A stretch of 63,500 bases of DNA from Melioribacter sp. (GCA_012026935.1 VEPI01000063.1:23327-86826); one strand, 5' to 3'; counted from the stretch's first letter, positions 31,735 through 41,864 are shown. Notes: generated by a model from the sequence alone, not told the origin. Program-made: numbers and translations.

Positions 31735-32620
31735 AAATGGTTTTATACTTTTCATAAATAGTGTCAACATCAGGTAAAGCTCCATTCACCATACAAATTT
31801 TTGAGGCAAACTCATTTGCTAGTTTGTTGATCTCAACAATCGGCAGTTTATATAAGTAACCGAGACAAAGTATAGCAGCAAAAGCATCGCCGGCACCGAG
31901 AGTATCAACCGCATTAATGATTTCCGTTTTGTAATAGTTTGTTCCGTTCTTGGTATAAAGCTCAGCTCCGTTCTCGCCGAGTGTTAATCCAACCAAGTCA
32001 ATATTAAATTTTGTAATCAGTTGTTCTATTGCCCGGTTGTTATTTTGCTGCAGATCGAAAAACTGCTTAAGCTTGTCTAATTCGTCTTGATTTATTTTAA
32101 GAATAGTAGTTGTAAGCAAAGTTTTTTCGATCAGCGCTTTCGTATAAAAATTATGCCTGAGATTGAGATCGCAGAAATATTTTAGATGTGGTTTATTAAA
32201 GAGCGACATAATTGTATTGCGAGAAGTTTCACTGCGGGTTGAAAGCGTACCGAAGTACAACAGATCTGATTCATTTTCAATCAGCGATTTTGTTGAATCT
32301 TTCAATATGATATAATCGTAACTGCACTCGGGAGAAATTGTAAACTGCGGGATTTTATTTTCTTTGAGTTTTACTTGAACAGTTCCGGTTGGATATTTCT
32401 TATCTATGTATATATGATTTGTGTCGAAGCCGATTGAATTGAGATATGACAGCATTTCCCGTCCGTTCTCATCATTCCCAACGCTTGAAACGAAATTTGC
32501 TTTACCTAAAATCTTCCAGATGTGATAGATAAAATTAAATGGTGCGCCGCCTAATCTTTTTTTATTAGGATAAACATCGTAAAGGATTTCACCTATTGCC
32601 GTAACACTAAATTTTTTCAT
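31727..32620 (-). CDS. PfkB-family carbohydrate kinase
   Basis: 297 residues. N-terminal GGAPFN (~20) and C-terminal DTLGAGDAFAAILCL (~245), with the catalytic Asp, are the PfkB signatures. It is nearest in style to fructokinases (FSVTAIGEILYDVYP). It phosphorylates a sugar with ATP; the exact substrate cannot be named. Transcribed with the upstream YncE/phosphoesterase gene, 7 bases apart. Its 3' end overlaps the isomerase gene on the opposite strand. Confidence 0.9.
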   Translation of the reverse strand: MKKFSVTAIGEILYDVYPNKKRLGGAPFNFIYHIWKILGKANFVSSVGNDENGREMLSYLNSIGFDTNHIYIDKKYPTGTVQVKLKENKIPQFTISPECSYDYIILKDSTKSLIENESDLLYFGTLSTRSETSRNTIMSLFNKPHLKYFCDLNLRHNFYTKALIEKTLLTTTILKINQDELDKLKQFFDLQQNNNRAIEQLITKFNIDLVGLTLGENGAELYTKNGTNYYKTEIINAVDTLGAGDAFAAILCLGYLYKLPIVEINKLANEFASKICMVNGALPDVDTIYEKYKTIFN

Positions 32621-32627
32621 TTACATT

Positions 32628-35426
32628 CTATTTTTTCCACTCTCTGTTTTCTTTACGGTCCTTCTCCTGTTCTTTAGCTTCGCGCATCATGTCATTCACG
32701 TTATCAATCTCAGGTGATTCGCTAAGGGATTTCCAGTCAAATTTTTCATCGAGCGGGGTTAATGCTTTCTGCGGATCAAAAATTCTTCTATCAATATCTA
32801 AAGCGTTGTAAGAAGTGAAATCGGGTTTATCGGTAAAGAAATCCGAAAGATCGTTTGCGCCGGCATCAAATTGATTTAAATACGGAATGCCGAGAACATT
32901 CCAGAAAGTTTTGAAGATACTGCCGAAACTGTAATGAACATGACTGACATAATTTTTCTTCGCATAAGGAGAAATAACCATTAACACACTTCTATGTGCG
33001 TCAACATGATCAACACCATTCTGTGCATCATCTTCGGTAATTACGATCATCATGTTTTTCCAGTATGGGGTATGAGAGAGAAATTCTACAATTCTCCCGA
33101 CAGCAAGATCATTGTCTGCCATATAACTTTCGCGAAACGGATATCCAGCCTCGGGACGGTCACCCGCTCCGTGATCATTCGGTACAATAACAGTAAGAAC
33201 GGACGGCATTAATTTTCCTTTTCCCATCCACTTTTCGTTAAATTCTTTTTTGAACATATCAATTCTAAATTGATCAGGAATGGAAGTGTTGTATGTCGGA
33301 TAGATTCGTGAAGTTTTGTTGAACATCGGGCGGGGAACAGGATAATTTACGTAATGCCGAACACCGCCGTATTTATAACTTGCATCGTAAGATGCCGGTT
33401 CGAACATCATTCCGAAACCGAAATTGAAAAAATCTATTTTGTTTCTTTCAAGATGGTCCCACATTGATCCTGCTTCGTTGTAATCTTCGGGATAGATAGC
33501 GCCTGCAGTTGGGTTGATTCCAAGAGCACCCTTAGCTTTCGAATTTTCCTTTGCATCTCTATTGTTTCCGTAATCTGCGGGAACTATCGTTTCCACCCAT
33601 TCATTTGGATAAGTATTAACAAGCCAGCGGTGCCCGTCAGATGAAACATCGGAATCAACATAAAAATTATCTGAGATTGAAAATCGCTTTGCCAGTTCAA
33701 GATGATTTTTCATTACAGTTGCATCTTTTACTTCTGAAGTTTTTTTTCTGTTTGTGAATGAAACATTTTTACCATATCTGGCGAGAGTTGAATCACCATT
33801 TCCGTTTTTAACGTTCCCGAATATTTCATCATAAGTTCTGTTTTCTTTTGAAATGAAAACGATGTATTTAATAGGGCTAACCTTCTCTTTCGGATAAAGA
33901 GGAATGGGATTGTTTTTTATTTCGGAAAATTTCTGTGAAGACGATTCCTCAATTAAAAAATTATTATCAATTACTTTCTGAGTAAGCATGGGAAGTTCAT
34001 CGTCTTTTGGAATAACAATTACCGAGATAGATCCTTTCATCAGGTTGCCGATGTAGCTTCCTTCGGGCCCGCGTTTAAAATTTTCTCCTCCGTTCGGCCC
34101 GCTGCCGTATCCTTTTGCATTTGCAACGAACAATTTTTCCCCGTCTTTACTTACTTTTAATTTTGCAGGGAACCAACCTGTTGGTATGTGTCCGAGAATT
34201 TTCATTTTATCAATATCAATTACTGCGATGGCATTAATTCCGGATTCTGCAACGTATAATCTTTTTTGATCTGGCGAAAGGGCAAGTCCGTATGGAATTA
34301 TGCCGCGTAAGTTTTTTAAGCGGTCATCGAGCACAAGTTTTATTGTTTTAACAATTTTTTTCTTTTGGATATCAATAACCGAAAGATTATCGTTGGTTCC
34401 ATTACTGACAAACAAATATTTGTTTGTTGCAGCAAGTGAGTTTGGACTTGAACCTCCAACAGCCGGAATTCCTTCGATCAATTCTCCAATTTTAACACCG
34501 GTCTTTATTTTTTTTGTAACTCTTGGATGATTCAAATCTTTGTTATCTATAATAAAGACAGAGAAAGCATCCGAAGAATACGGATCGCCTAAACCTGGGA
34601 CCTTTATATCACCTACCTTAACGCCGTTCCGCGATTCTTTCGACATATAACCGAAAGGTGGGAAAGCTAATCCTTTCTCTTTAACATTTTTGTTTGTTAT
34701 ACCTGGGATACGTTTGTATTCGTACATTCCTACATTTGCAACAAAAATATTTTTTTCATCAGGCGAGAGTGTGATTCCGAAAGGATATCTTCCAACCGGT
34801 ACACTTTGTAATAAGGATTTTGTTCTGGTGTCCGCAACAATCATTCTAAAATTGATTTGATCAACAGCATAAATTTTTTCTCCATTACTTGATAAAACCA
34901 AATCACCAATGTATCCGTGAGTGTAATCGAGTTGATTATCTATGTATGCGCAATTAATTGAATCAATTTTATTTCCGGTTGAAATTTCGAACAGATAAAT
35001 TTTATTTGTTTGCCCTCCGGCTACATAAACAATTTTATTATCGGGAGAGACCGCAAGTCCCATAAAAACAGATGCAAGAACACCTTTATCGGTATTTGCG
35101 CCCGGAGGAACTTGCTGAACAACGGGATTTTCACTCAAAATATTTTTGATCAACGTAATGCAAAGAGGATCTGTTCCGGAATTCGCAGTAACAAGTACAT
35201 TGCCATCCTGACTTAAAGCTAATCCGTAAGGGTGCGGCGCGGTAATAATTGTTTTACCCAACGGAGTTATAAATCTGCCGTTGGGAATAACTGTCTTTCC
35301 GTTCAAATCAATTTTTGTAAACTCTTTTTGAGCCGGTGCGGAGATAATCCACAAATCTTTTTTCGATTGTGATTGTACATTTAAGTAAAAAGTAAAAAAT
35401 AGAAATAAGCAGATAAAATTTTTCAT
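32628..35426 (-). CDS. bifunctional YncE-type beta-propeller / phosphoesterase
   Basis: 932 residues. Signal peptide ends NVQSQ (~20). The first half (~40-480) carries YVTN/YncE repeats (PYGLALSQDGNVLVTANSG, LAVSPDNKIVYVAGG, GITLSPDEKNIFVANVG). The second half (~510-890) is an alkaline-phosphatase-superfamily phosphoesterase with ISKENRTYDEIFG, DGHRWLV, NDHGAGDRPE and ITEDDAQNGVDHVDAHRSV. Such fusions are known in Bacteroidota; the substrate (phosphate ester or phospholipid) is not proven. Periplasmic or surface location is expected. Cotranscribed with the PfkB gene. Confidence 0.9.
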   Translation of the reverse strand: MKNFICLFLFFTFYLNVQSQSKKDLWIISAPAQKEFTKIDLNGKTVIPNGRFITPLGKTIITAPHPYGLALSQDGNVLVTANSGTDPLCITLIKNILSENPVVQQVPPGANTDKGVLASVFMGLAVSPDNKIVYVAGGQTNKIYLFEISTGNKIDSINCAYIDNQLDYTHGYIGDLVLSSNGEKIYAVDQINFRMIVADTRTKSLLQSVPVGRYPFGITLSPDEKNIFVANVGMYEYKRIPGITNKNVKEKGLAFPPFGYMSKESRNGVKVGDIKVPGLGDPYSSDAFSVFIIDNKDLNHPRVTKKIKTGVKIGELIEGIPAVGGSSPNSLAATNKYLFVSNGTNDNLSVIDIQKKKIVKTIKLVLDDRLKNLRGIIPYGLALSPDQKRLYVAESGINAIAVIDIDKMKILGHIPTGWFPAKLKVSKDGEKLFVANAKGYGSGPNGGENFKRGPEGSYIGNLMKGSISVIVIPKDDELPMLTQKVIDNNFLIEESSSQKFSEIKNNPIPLYPKEKVSPIKYIVFISKENRTYDEIFGNVKNGNGDSTLARYGKNVSFTNRKKTSEVKDATVMKNHLELAKRFSISDNFYVDSDVSSDGHRWLVNTYPNEWVETIVPADYGNNRDAKENSKAKGALGINPTAGAIYPEDYNEAGSMWDHLERNKIDFFNFGFGMMFEPASYDASYKYGGVRHYVNYPVPRPMFNKTSRIYPTYNTSIPDQFRIDMFKKEFNEKWMGKGKLMPSVLTVIVPNDHGAGDRPEAGYPFRESYMADNDLAVGRIVEFLSHTPYWKNMMIVITEDDAQNGVDHVDAHRSVLMVISPYAKKNYVSHVHYSFGSIFKTFWNVLGIPYLNQFDAGANDLSDFFTDKPDFTSYNALDIDRRIFDPQKALTPLDEKFDWKSLSESPEIDNVNDMMREAKEQEKDRKENREWKK

Positions 35427-35473
35427 TTGGCAGTTATGATTTTGTTATTGTTGGTTTGATTCAATACTTAAAA

Positions 35474-36367
35474 TTAGTTTCTTCTTTTGATTTGAACAAC
35501 AATGGCTCCTGCAGCTGCTATAAACATTCCGATTCCTTCTTCCCAAGTTACAGGCTCACCAATAAAAATCCATGCGAGAAAAGCAATTTGGATTAACATT
35601 GTTCCGTTTATAATGCTGGACTCCATAGCGGTGAGAGTTCTCAAAGACAAATTCCACAAAGTAAAAGCTAAAGCGGTATTTACAACCGAGAGCCAAAGTA
35701 AAAATAAAATATTGGTTAAGCTAAGAGGAGGCAAACCCTGTGCAGCAAGACCAATGATCAACATAACAATGGATCCAATGCTCATGCTTACAACTGTAAC
35801 TGTTAAAGGGTGAAATTTGCGACTCCGATTTATTCCTCGTCCCAGTACTGAAGAAAATGCATTTGAGAAAACTCCGATTACCATCACAACAATTCCTAAA
35901 ATCTTACCTTCGGATAAATCAACCGGATAAAAGTACGTGAGAATTCCTGCTATAAATAAACCCGCACCCAGCCACTGAAGAATGGAAGGTTTTTCTGACA
36001 AAAGAAATATTCCCATAACGGCAACAATGATTGGAGTAAAATTGAGAATAAGACTTACAGTCACGGCGGGCAGAAGCGACAATCCGATGAATTGTGTTCC
36101 TTGAGTTAATGTATAAAAAAGAAGCCCGAGAACTGTTAAACGAAACCAATCTTTACGATCAATATTTTTTATCTCGGAAATTTTTTCTTTTGTTAACATA
36201 AAAGGAAACAGGCAAATAAAAGCCAAGAAGTAACGCAAGCCTGCAAAAGTTAGCGGTGGAATATCCCGCAATCCCCACTTTATTATTATGAATGATGTTG
36301 ACCAAAAGAAAGTAACAAGTAATGCAATTAAAATAGATGCGGTTCTTGAAAGTGGTTTAGAAAAAAT
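35474..36367 (-). CDS. EamA/DMT-family transporter, apparent AUU start
   Basis: 297 residues, about ten helices in two EamA repeats; the closing segment is IFIGEPVTWEEGIGMFIAAAGAIVV. A search for ATG, GTG or TTG finds only a TTG at 36271, inside the conserved first helix (FWSTSFIIIKWGLRDIPP). The homologous frame continues upstream to ATT at 36367-36365, with AAGAGG 5 bases before it, and an in-frame TAA at 36379-36377. No other start codon is available, so an AUU start is the best reading. A sequencing error or a mutated ATG is the alternative. Substrate: a small metabolite, unknown. Confidence 0.85.
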   Translation of the reverse strand: MFSKPLSRTASILIALLVTFFWSTSFIIIKWGLRDIPPLTFAGLRYFLAFICLFPFMLTKEKISEIKNIDRKDWFRLTVLGLLFYTLTQGTQFIGLSLLPAVTVSLILNFTPIIVAVMGIFLLSEKPSILQWLGAGLFIAGILTYFYPVDLSEGKILGIVVMVIGVFSNAFSSVLGRGINRSRKFHPLTVTVVSMSIGSIVMLIIGLAAQGLPPLSLTNILFLLWLSVVNTALAFTLWNLSLRTLTAMESSIINGTMLIQIAFLAWIFIGEPVTWEEGIGMFIAAAGAIVVQIKRRN

Positions 36368-36372
36368 ATTTG

Positions 36373-36378
36373 CCTCTT
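36373..36378 (-). promoter_or_regulatory. ribosome binding site supporting the AUU start
   Basis: AAGAGG on the minus strand at 36378-36373, spaced 5 bases from ATT at 36367-36365. Its position decides the start of the EamA gene. Confidence 0.55.
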
Positions 36379-36415
36379 ACTAACCTGTTAAAAAATAATC
36401 AGCTATTAATAGTTT

Positions 36416-36778
36416 TTATTTACCTATTAATAATTTTATAGCATAGAGAATAAGAAATACAGCGAAGACTTTTTTCAAAACTCCTTCAGGAAGAGTAATG
36501 GCGTATAAAGATGATAAATAACTTCCTATCACAAATGTAACTGCCATAATGCCGACGGCTCTTAAATTTATATGCCCGGCTTTATAATAGTTCATTACAG
36601 CAAGGATTCCGATAGGAAGAAGAAGAAGACCGAGTGAAGTTCCCTGTGCATCTTTTTGAGTGTATCCTAAAAATCCCACAAGCATAGGGATTATAATTAT
36701 TCCGCCTCCAATGCCAAGCACACCGCTTACTAAACCGGCGGCAAGACCAATGATTAAAAGAATTAGTATTTCATTCAT
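36416..36778 (-). CDS. half-size TauE/SafE-family (DUF81) membrane protein
   Basis: 120 residues with four hydrophobic helices. The Gly-rich motif GLAAGLVSGVLGIGGGIIIIPML is the first-repeat signature of TauE/SafE permeases, which normally have about 250 residues and two repeats. This version has one repeat and would need to dimerise. Family members are thought to export sulfite or organosulfonates; the substrate here is unknown. It lies 48 bases upstream of the EamA gene, same strand. Confidence 0.8.
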   Translation of the reverse strand: MNEILILLIIGLAAGLVSGVLGIGGGIIIIPMLVGFLGYTQKDAQGTSLGLLLLPIGILAVMNYYKAGHINLRAVGIMAVTFVIGSYLSSLYAITLPEGVLKKVFAVFLILYAIKLLIGK

Positions 36779-36881
36779 ATAAGGTTTTATTTAATTGAAT
36801 CGTGCGAAATATAATGAAACGAAAAATATCATGCTTAATTGAAAAATAGATTCTTCGCTTTAGATGCAATTGATTATTAAA

Positions 36882-38516
36882 TTATTGTTTAACCGACTTC
36901 AATACCCAATCCTTAGGATCAACCGTAAAATCAGAACCTTCCGGTAAATCAATCACATCTTTTCCGTTTTTCATTTCTGCGCGAACAGTTTTTCCTGCGA
37001 TGCTTACATCAACCGGCATAGGGAATGGAAGATTATTTTCGGTTTCCCAACTAAGTTCTACCTTGTTGCCGTCTTTTTTCACATTTAAAATTGGGAGAGA
37101 AGAATGACGAAGATAAACTTCAAAGAACCAATCCAATTTTTTACCTGAGATTTTTTCGGCTATATCCAATAACTCATCCGTAGTTGTAAACCTACATTGT
37201 CTTCCGTCTTTTATTTTTTCCATTTCTTCGGTTGGATATGCCCATCTTCGTAAAACCCTAAAGAATGTTTCGTCTCCAAGATAATAACGAAGTGTATGAA
37301 CAATCCAAGCACCTTTATAATAGATATCGTTTCCATAAACTTCGCCGGATGATTTTTCTCCTCTAGGTGCAACGGGTTGTTTATTTGCAAAACGTTTAAT
37401 TGATCTCATATATCTGAAATATTCATCTTTACCAAAAACCACTTCGAGGTAAAGCGGCTGCATATATGTGCCGAGTCCTTCTGCAATCCAGAATTCGCTC
37501 CAATCCTTACATGCAACTAAATTCGCCCACCACTCATGAGAGAATTCATGATGATGAAGCCAATCGAAAGCAAACTGCGGATGATTTTTCCATCCGTATC
37601 CATATCCAATTGCTGTTTGATGTTCCATACCAAGATGGGGAGCTTCAACAACGGAATATTTATCGGCACGGAACGGATAAGGACCAATTAGTTGTTCTTG
37701 AACTTTCATATGTAATAAAAATTGAGGTGCGTGCTCTTTTGCTTTTTCAAAACTGTCCGGAAGAACCCAGATGGTGAAGGGAAATTTTTCACCGGTAATT
37801 GAAGTGTAGTCGTAATCAATTGCTTTATACGGACCGAGATAAAACATGACACAATAATTATTGATGGGAGTTGAAACATACCAGTTCCAAGTTTTCGTAC
37901 CGTTATTATTATTCACAGTTGATTTTAATTTTCCACTGCCGATACAAATTAAATCGGAAGGAACATTAAAATGAAGCGATACGGAATCCGCTCTATCTGA
38001 AGGATGATCTTTGCAAGGCCACCACACATCAGCGCCTCCTCCTTGACATGTTACTGTTACCCAATCTTTTCCATCTTTTGTTTTTGACCAAACCATTCCT
38101 TCATCCCACGGCGGACGTTTTGGAATTCTAGGAATTCCCGCATAATCAATTTTTGTTGAAAATATTTCTCCGCGTTTTATTGTGTTGGAAAAATCAATCC
38201 AAATTTTTCCGCCTTCATGAGTAAACTTTAGATCAATTCCTTTTTTGTCTTTTGTTAACATCTGCACTGATTCGATTTGGAATGTAGTATCCAGATCAAC
38301 TAAAATTTTATTGAAGTCTTTAACCGCTTCAGCTCTCATTATTACAGAACCGGCAATTGCTTTTTCTGCCGGATCAATTCTGATGCTAATATCATAGAAT
38401 TTTACATCGTAACATGCTTGATAAGGAGATAGCTTGCCGCCCGAATCCAATTTACCGAGTTGAGCAAAAGTTTGCGCTGATAAAACAATGAACCATAGAA
38501 CAAATATTTTCTTCAT
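36882..38516 (-). CDS. M1-family metallopeptidase
   Basis: 544 residues from the ATG at 38516. The longer frame to 38558 is rejected: the chosen start has an AAGAGAA site and opens a signal peptide ending TFAQ. The gluzincin site is HEFSH (323-327) with the downstream ligand E346 in WIAEGLGTY. The GAMEN-like exopeptidase motif reads GMEHQ (296-300). Secreted aminopeptidase of the M1 family. A C-terminal beta domain ends the protein. It is transcribed alone. Confidence 0.93.
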   Translation of the reverse strand: MKKIFVLWFIVLSAQTFAQLGKLDSGGKLSPYQACYDVKFYDISIRIDPAEKAIAGSVIMRAEAVKDFNKILVDLDTTFQIESVQMLTKDKKGIDLKFTHEGGKIWIDFSNTIKRGEIFSTKIDYAGIPRIPKRPPWDEGMVWSKTKDGKDWVTVTCQGGGADVWWPCKDHPSDRADSVSLHFNVPSDLICIGSGKLKSTVNNNNGTKTWNWYVSTPINNYCVMFYLGPYKAIDYDYTSITGEKFPFTIWVLPDSFEKAKEHAPQFLLHMKVQEQLIGPYPFRADKYSVVEAPHLGMEHQTAIGYGYGWKNHPQFAFDWLHHHEFSHEWWANLVACKDWSEFWIAEGLGTYMQPLYLEVVFGKDEYFRYMRSIKRFANKQPVAPRGEKSSGEVYGNDIYYKGAWIVHTLRYYLGDETFFRVLRRWAYPTEEMEKIKDGRQCRFTTTDELLDIAEKISGKKLDWFFEVYLRHSSLPILNVKKDGNKVELSWETENNLPFPMPVDVSIAGKTVRAEMKNGKDVIDLPEGSDFTVDPKDWVLKSVKQ

Positions 38517-38685
38517 ATTGAATTCTCTTTTATAATCAATCAGTTCTAAAATAATCAATGAGAGAATAACTCCGGCAAATTTTTTAATACTCCCTTACAG
38601 GGTAAATCCAAATTACAAAAAAGGTGTTTATTTAAGCAATTCAATAACCTATTTTAAATGGAGCGATAAAAGAGGTTTTGCTTAA

Positions 38686-40536
38686 ATGCTTAAGCTTTAC
38701 ACCACAAGTCTGCGCAGTAAAATTTTACTTGGCTTTACCGTAATACTGCTTATCATGTTCTTTGCAACATTATGGAGTATTTATAATTTCTACCGTCTTA
38801 ATGAGCAGATCAAAATTACGATGCAGCAGAATTATACAAGCATTATAGCGGCCGATAATATGGGCCGAGCACTTGATGAACAATTGCAGTCAATTGTGAT
38901 AATGTTAAATCAAAATTTTGAAGTTGGAGAGAAGCTGTTTGAAAAAACGAAACAAGATTTTTATTACTGGTACGATCGTGCGCGCGAATCGGTTCCAGCA
39001 TCGGAGGAAGAAAATATTAGAAACATCCTGGATGAATTAAACGCGGAATATCAAAGATTCGTTAAAGACATCTCCGATAATATTGATTATAACATTTATA
39101 TCTCGAACAAACGACAGACATTACGCAGTGATTTTGTAAGGTTTGTTGATGAAATCCAATCCATAAAAAAGAGAAACAACAGCATTCTCGAAATCAATCA
39201 CTCCGCATTAGACGGTGCTGTATCGGGTGTTAAAGATATTACACAAAGCGCAACCATTACAATTCTTATAATTCTTTTTGGAGCAATTGCAATCAGTCTT
39301 GCCTTTGGATCTCAATTCTCGGATTACATAGTTAAACCGATTTCAAATTTAAAACAATCGGTCACACACATTGCCGAAGGAAACTTTAATGAACGAATTG
39401 AGATTGATGAAAATGGCGACGAGATAAGTTCTTTGGCGGAAGAATTTAATAAGATGAGTGAAAAACTTCAGGTTTACGAGCGGTTTAATCTAAATAAGAT
39501 TTTGTATGAAAAGAAGAAATCAGAACTAATAATAGAAAGCATGAACGAACCGGTGTTAATGGTTGACGAAAATTTTGAAGTTATGCTATCCAATAAAACA
39601 TATAATGAAGTGTTTGGAGAAAATCTGCTTACTCAGCATAACATAAAAAAAATACTTGCACCGCAAACCGGCGATTCAAAAAAAGATACTACACAAGTAA
39701 GTAAAGATCTTTATCAAAAAGAGGATATAATAAATATAAAATACGGAAGCGGAGAACAAAAATATTTCAAAGTTATTGCGGCCTCTCTCGATATTCCAGA
39801 AAGTAATATGAAGGGAACCGTAATTGTTTTTAATGATATTACAAAGTATCAAGAACTTGACCGGATGAAGTCGGAGTTTATTGCTAAAGTATCTCATGAA
39901 CTTAAAACTCCGCTAACATCAATAGGAATGGCGTTAGGAATATTGGAAGACGGCGTTGTGGGTAATCTAACACAGGATCAAAATGAACTTATTCTATCAA
40001 TGAAAGAAGATTTTGAAAGACTCAACAGACTTGTTTATGAAATATTGGAGCTGACAAAACTTGAATCTAATATTGGTAAAAGTAAATTCGAAAAATTTGA
40101 AGCTCAAAAACTTGCTGAACATATTTCAAAGAAATTTTTAATTCAGGCTAAAGAAAAAAAGATTAATCTACAGGTTATTGATGAAAGCAATAAGTTGAAG
40201 ATCAACGGCAGTTATGATAATATGATCAGCGCTCTGGAGAACTTAATATCAAATTCGATTAGATTTACTCCCGCCGGAGGAGAAATTAATGTTAAACTAT
40301 CCCGTTGTGATGGAAATTTGCTGATCGAAATTTCAGACACAGGAATTGGCATCAGTCCGGATAACTTGAAAAAAATATTTGATAAATTTATTCAGATAGA
40401 TGATACAGCACCCGGCAGTTTGGGTCTTGGTCTTTCTATCGCAAAAGAAGTTATTGAATTGCATAATGGAGAAATAAAAGCATTTAGTGATTTAGGTAAA
40501 GGAAGTACATTTCAAATAAAATTGCCGGAAGCATAA
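38686..40536 (+). CDS. membrane sensor histidine kinase (HAMP-PAS)
   Basis: 616 residues. Helix 1 ~13-33, a helical periplasmic sensor (~34-187) and helix 2 ~188-208, then HAMP ~209-262 and PAS ~280-390. HisKA with H404 in KVSHELKTPLTSIG; HATPase with ENLISNSIRFTPAG, DTGIGISPD and GLGLGLSIAKEV. It is similar in domain order to the KinB group. The stop overlaps the ATG of the NtrC-type regulator (TAATG), so the two are translationally coupled. Confidence 0.95.
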   Translation: MLKLYTTSLRSKILLGFTVILLIMFFATLWSIYNFYRLNEQIKITMQQNYTSIIAADNMGRALDEQLQSIVIMLNQNFEVGEKLFEKTKQDFYYWYDRARESVPASEEENIRNILDELNAEYQRFVKDISDNIDYNIYISNKRQTLRSDFVRFVDEIQSIKKRNNSILEINHSALDGAVSGVKDITQSATITILIILFGAIAISLAFGSQFSDYIVKPISNLKQSVTHIAEGNFNERIEIDENGDEISSLAEEFNKMSEKLQVYERFNLNKILYEKKKSELIIESMNEPVLMVDENFEVMLSNKTYNEVFGENLLTQHNIKKILAPQTGDSKKDTTQVSKDLYQKEDIINIKYGSGEQKYFKVIAASLDIPESNMKGTVIVFNDITKYQELDRMKSEFIAKVSHELKTPLTSIGMALGILEDGVVGNLTQDQNELILSMKEDFERLNRLVYEILELTKLESNIGKSKFEKFEAQKLAEHISKKFLIQAKEKKINLQVIDESNKLKINGSYDNMISALENLISNSIRFTPAGGEINVKLSRCDGNLLIEISDTGIGISPDNLKKIFDKFIQIDDTAPGSLGLGLSIAKEVIELHNGEIKAFSDLGKGSTFQIKLPEA

Positions 40537-41864
40537 TGCATAAAGGAAAAATTCTTGTAATTGACGACGAAATAAATATTTTGAAAACCATTGAACTTTC
40601 ACTCAGTTCATACGGCTATTCTCCGGAAGTTTTTGCAAACCCTATAGATGGGCTTGCAAGGGCAAAAACGGTTTTTTTTGATCTTGCTTTTATAGATTTT
40701 AAAATGCAGCCTATGAACGGTATCGAAGTTCTTAATGAATTAAAAAAATCTTCTCCTGATACAACAGTTGTATTAATGACGGCACATGGTTCAATTGAAT
40801 CTGCCGTTGAAGCGATCAAGAAAGGGGCATACGATTATATTACGAAACCATTTTCTCATAAAGAATTCATCCATATTATTGAACGTGTATATGAGCACCA
40901 TCGGCTAAGTAAAAAGTTGAAAGGATTTGCTTATCAAATTGACGAAAAATTTGAAGACGATAATTTTGTAAGTATAAATAATGAAGTTAAAGATATTTTA
41001 AAAACCGCAAAAGATGTTTCTGAAAGCAACATTCCTATTTTGATAGAAGGTGAAAGCGGAACCGGAAAGGAAGTTCTTGCGAGATTTATTCATAAAAATA
41101 GTTTAAGAAGCGGCAATCCGTTTATCATTATCAACTGCTCTGCAATTCCGGAAAATCTTTTTGAAAGCGAACTGTTCGGTCATGTTAAAGGCGCATTTAC
41201 AAATGCTATTAAAGATAGAATCGGAAGACTAGAGCTTGCAGATACAGGTACTGTTTTCTTAGATGAAGTTGCCGAAATTCCAAAATCCATGCAGGTGAAA
41301 TTGTTACGCTTTCTTCAAAGAATGGAATTTGAAAGAGTGGGCGAAAACCTTACCCGCAGTATTGAGATTAGAGTAATTAGTGCGACAAACAGAGATGTAG
41401 AACAAGATCTAAATTCCGGAATGCTGCGCGACGATTTTTATTTTAGAATTGCGGGAGTAAAATTAAAGCTACCGCCGCTTCGTGACAGAAAAGATGATAT
41501 GCCTGTTCTTATAGATTACTTCATAAAAAAATATTCAATCGGAAATAAAATTACAATTCCTGAGGACACACAAAAATTTCTTTCAGATTATGATTGGCCG
41601 GGAAATATCCGCGAGCTTGAAACCGTTATCAAACGACTTTTAGTTTTTGCAAAAGACAATATATTTAAGTCGGAATATTTACCTCAGGAAATTACAAACT
41701 TCAAAAGAAAACAGAGCCCACAGGCGCTGCAAAAAATTGAAGACATTGAAAAGTTACATATAATTGAAACTCTTAAAATTGCATCTAACTCCAAAGAAGC
41801 AGCAAAGATCTTGGGTATATCCGAAACAACACTATGGAGAAAGAGAAAGCTATATGGACTATAA
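40536..41864 (+). CDS. NtrC-family response regulator with variant GAFTNA loop
   Basis: 442 residues. Receiver with D54 (LAFIDFKMQPMNG). AAA+ domain with Walker A GESGTGKE (172-179), Walker B TVFLDEVAE (~239-247) and RDDFYFRIAGV. The sigma-54 contact loop reads GAFTNA (219-224) in place of GAFTGA. C-terminal Fis-like helix (NSKEAAKILGISETTLWRK). It is coupled to the upstream kinase. The downstream Ton operon, with a sigma-54-like element in its upstream region, is a natural candidate target (inference). Confidence 0.94.
   Translation: MHKGKILVIDDEINILKTIELSLSSYGYSPEVFANPIDGLARAKTVFFDLAFIDFKMQPMNGIEVLNELKKSSPDTTVVLMTAHGSIESAVEAIKKGAYDYITKPFSHKEFIHIIERVYEHHRLSKKLKGFAYQIDEKFEDDNFVSINNEVKDILKTAKDVSESNIPILIEGESGTGKEVLARFIHKNSLRSGNPFIIINCSAIPENLFESELFGHVKGAFTNAIKDRIGRLELADTGTVFLDEVAEIPKSMQVKLLRFLQRMEFERVGENLTRSIEIRVISATNRDVEQDLNSGMLRDDFYFRIAGVKLKLPPLRDRKDDMPVLIDYFIKKYSIGNKITIPEDTQKFLSDYDWPGNIRELETVIKRLLVFAKDNIFKSEYLPQEITNFKRKQSPQALQKIEDIEKLHIIETLKIASNSKEAAKILGISETTLWRKRKLYGL

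Noticed and set aside
36271-36367. Pseudogene or frameshift explanation for the EamA gene
   Set aside because: The same frame continues smoothly through the whole conserved first helix; only the start codon is unusual.
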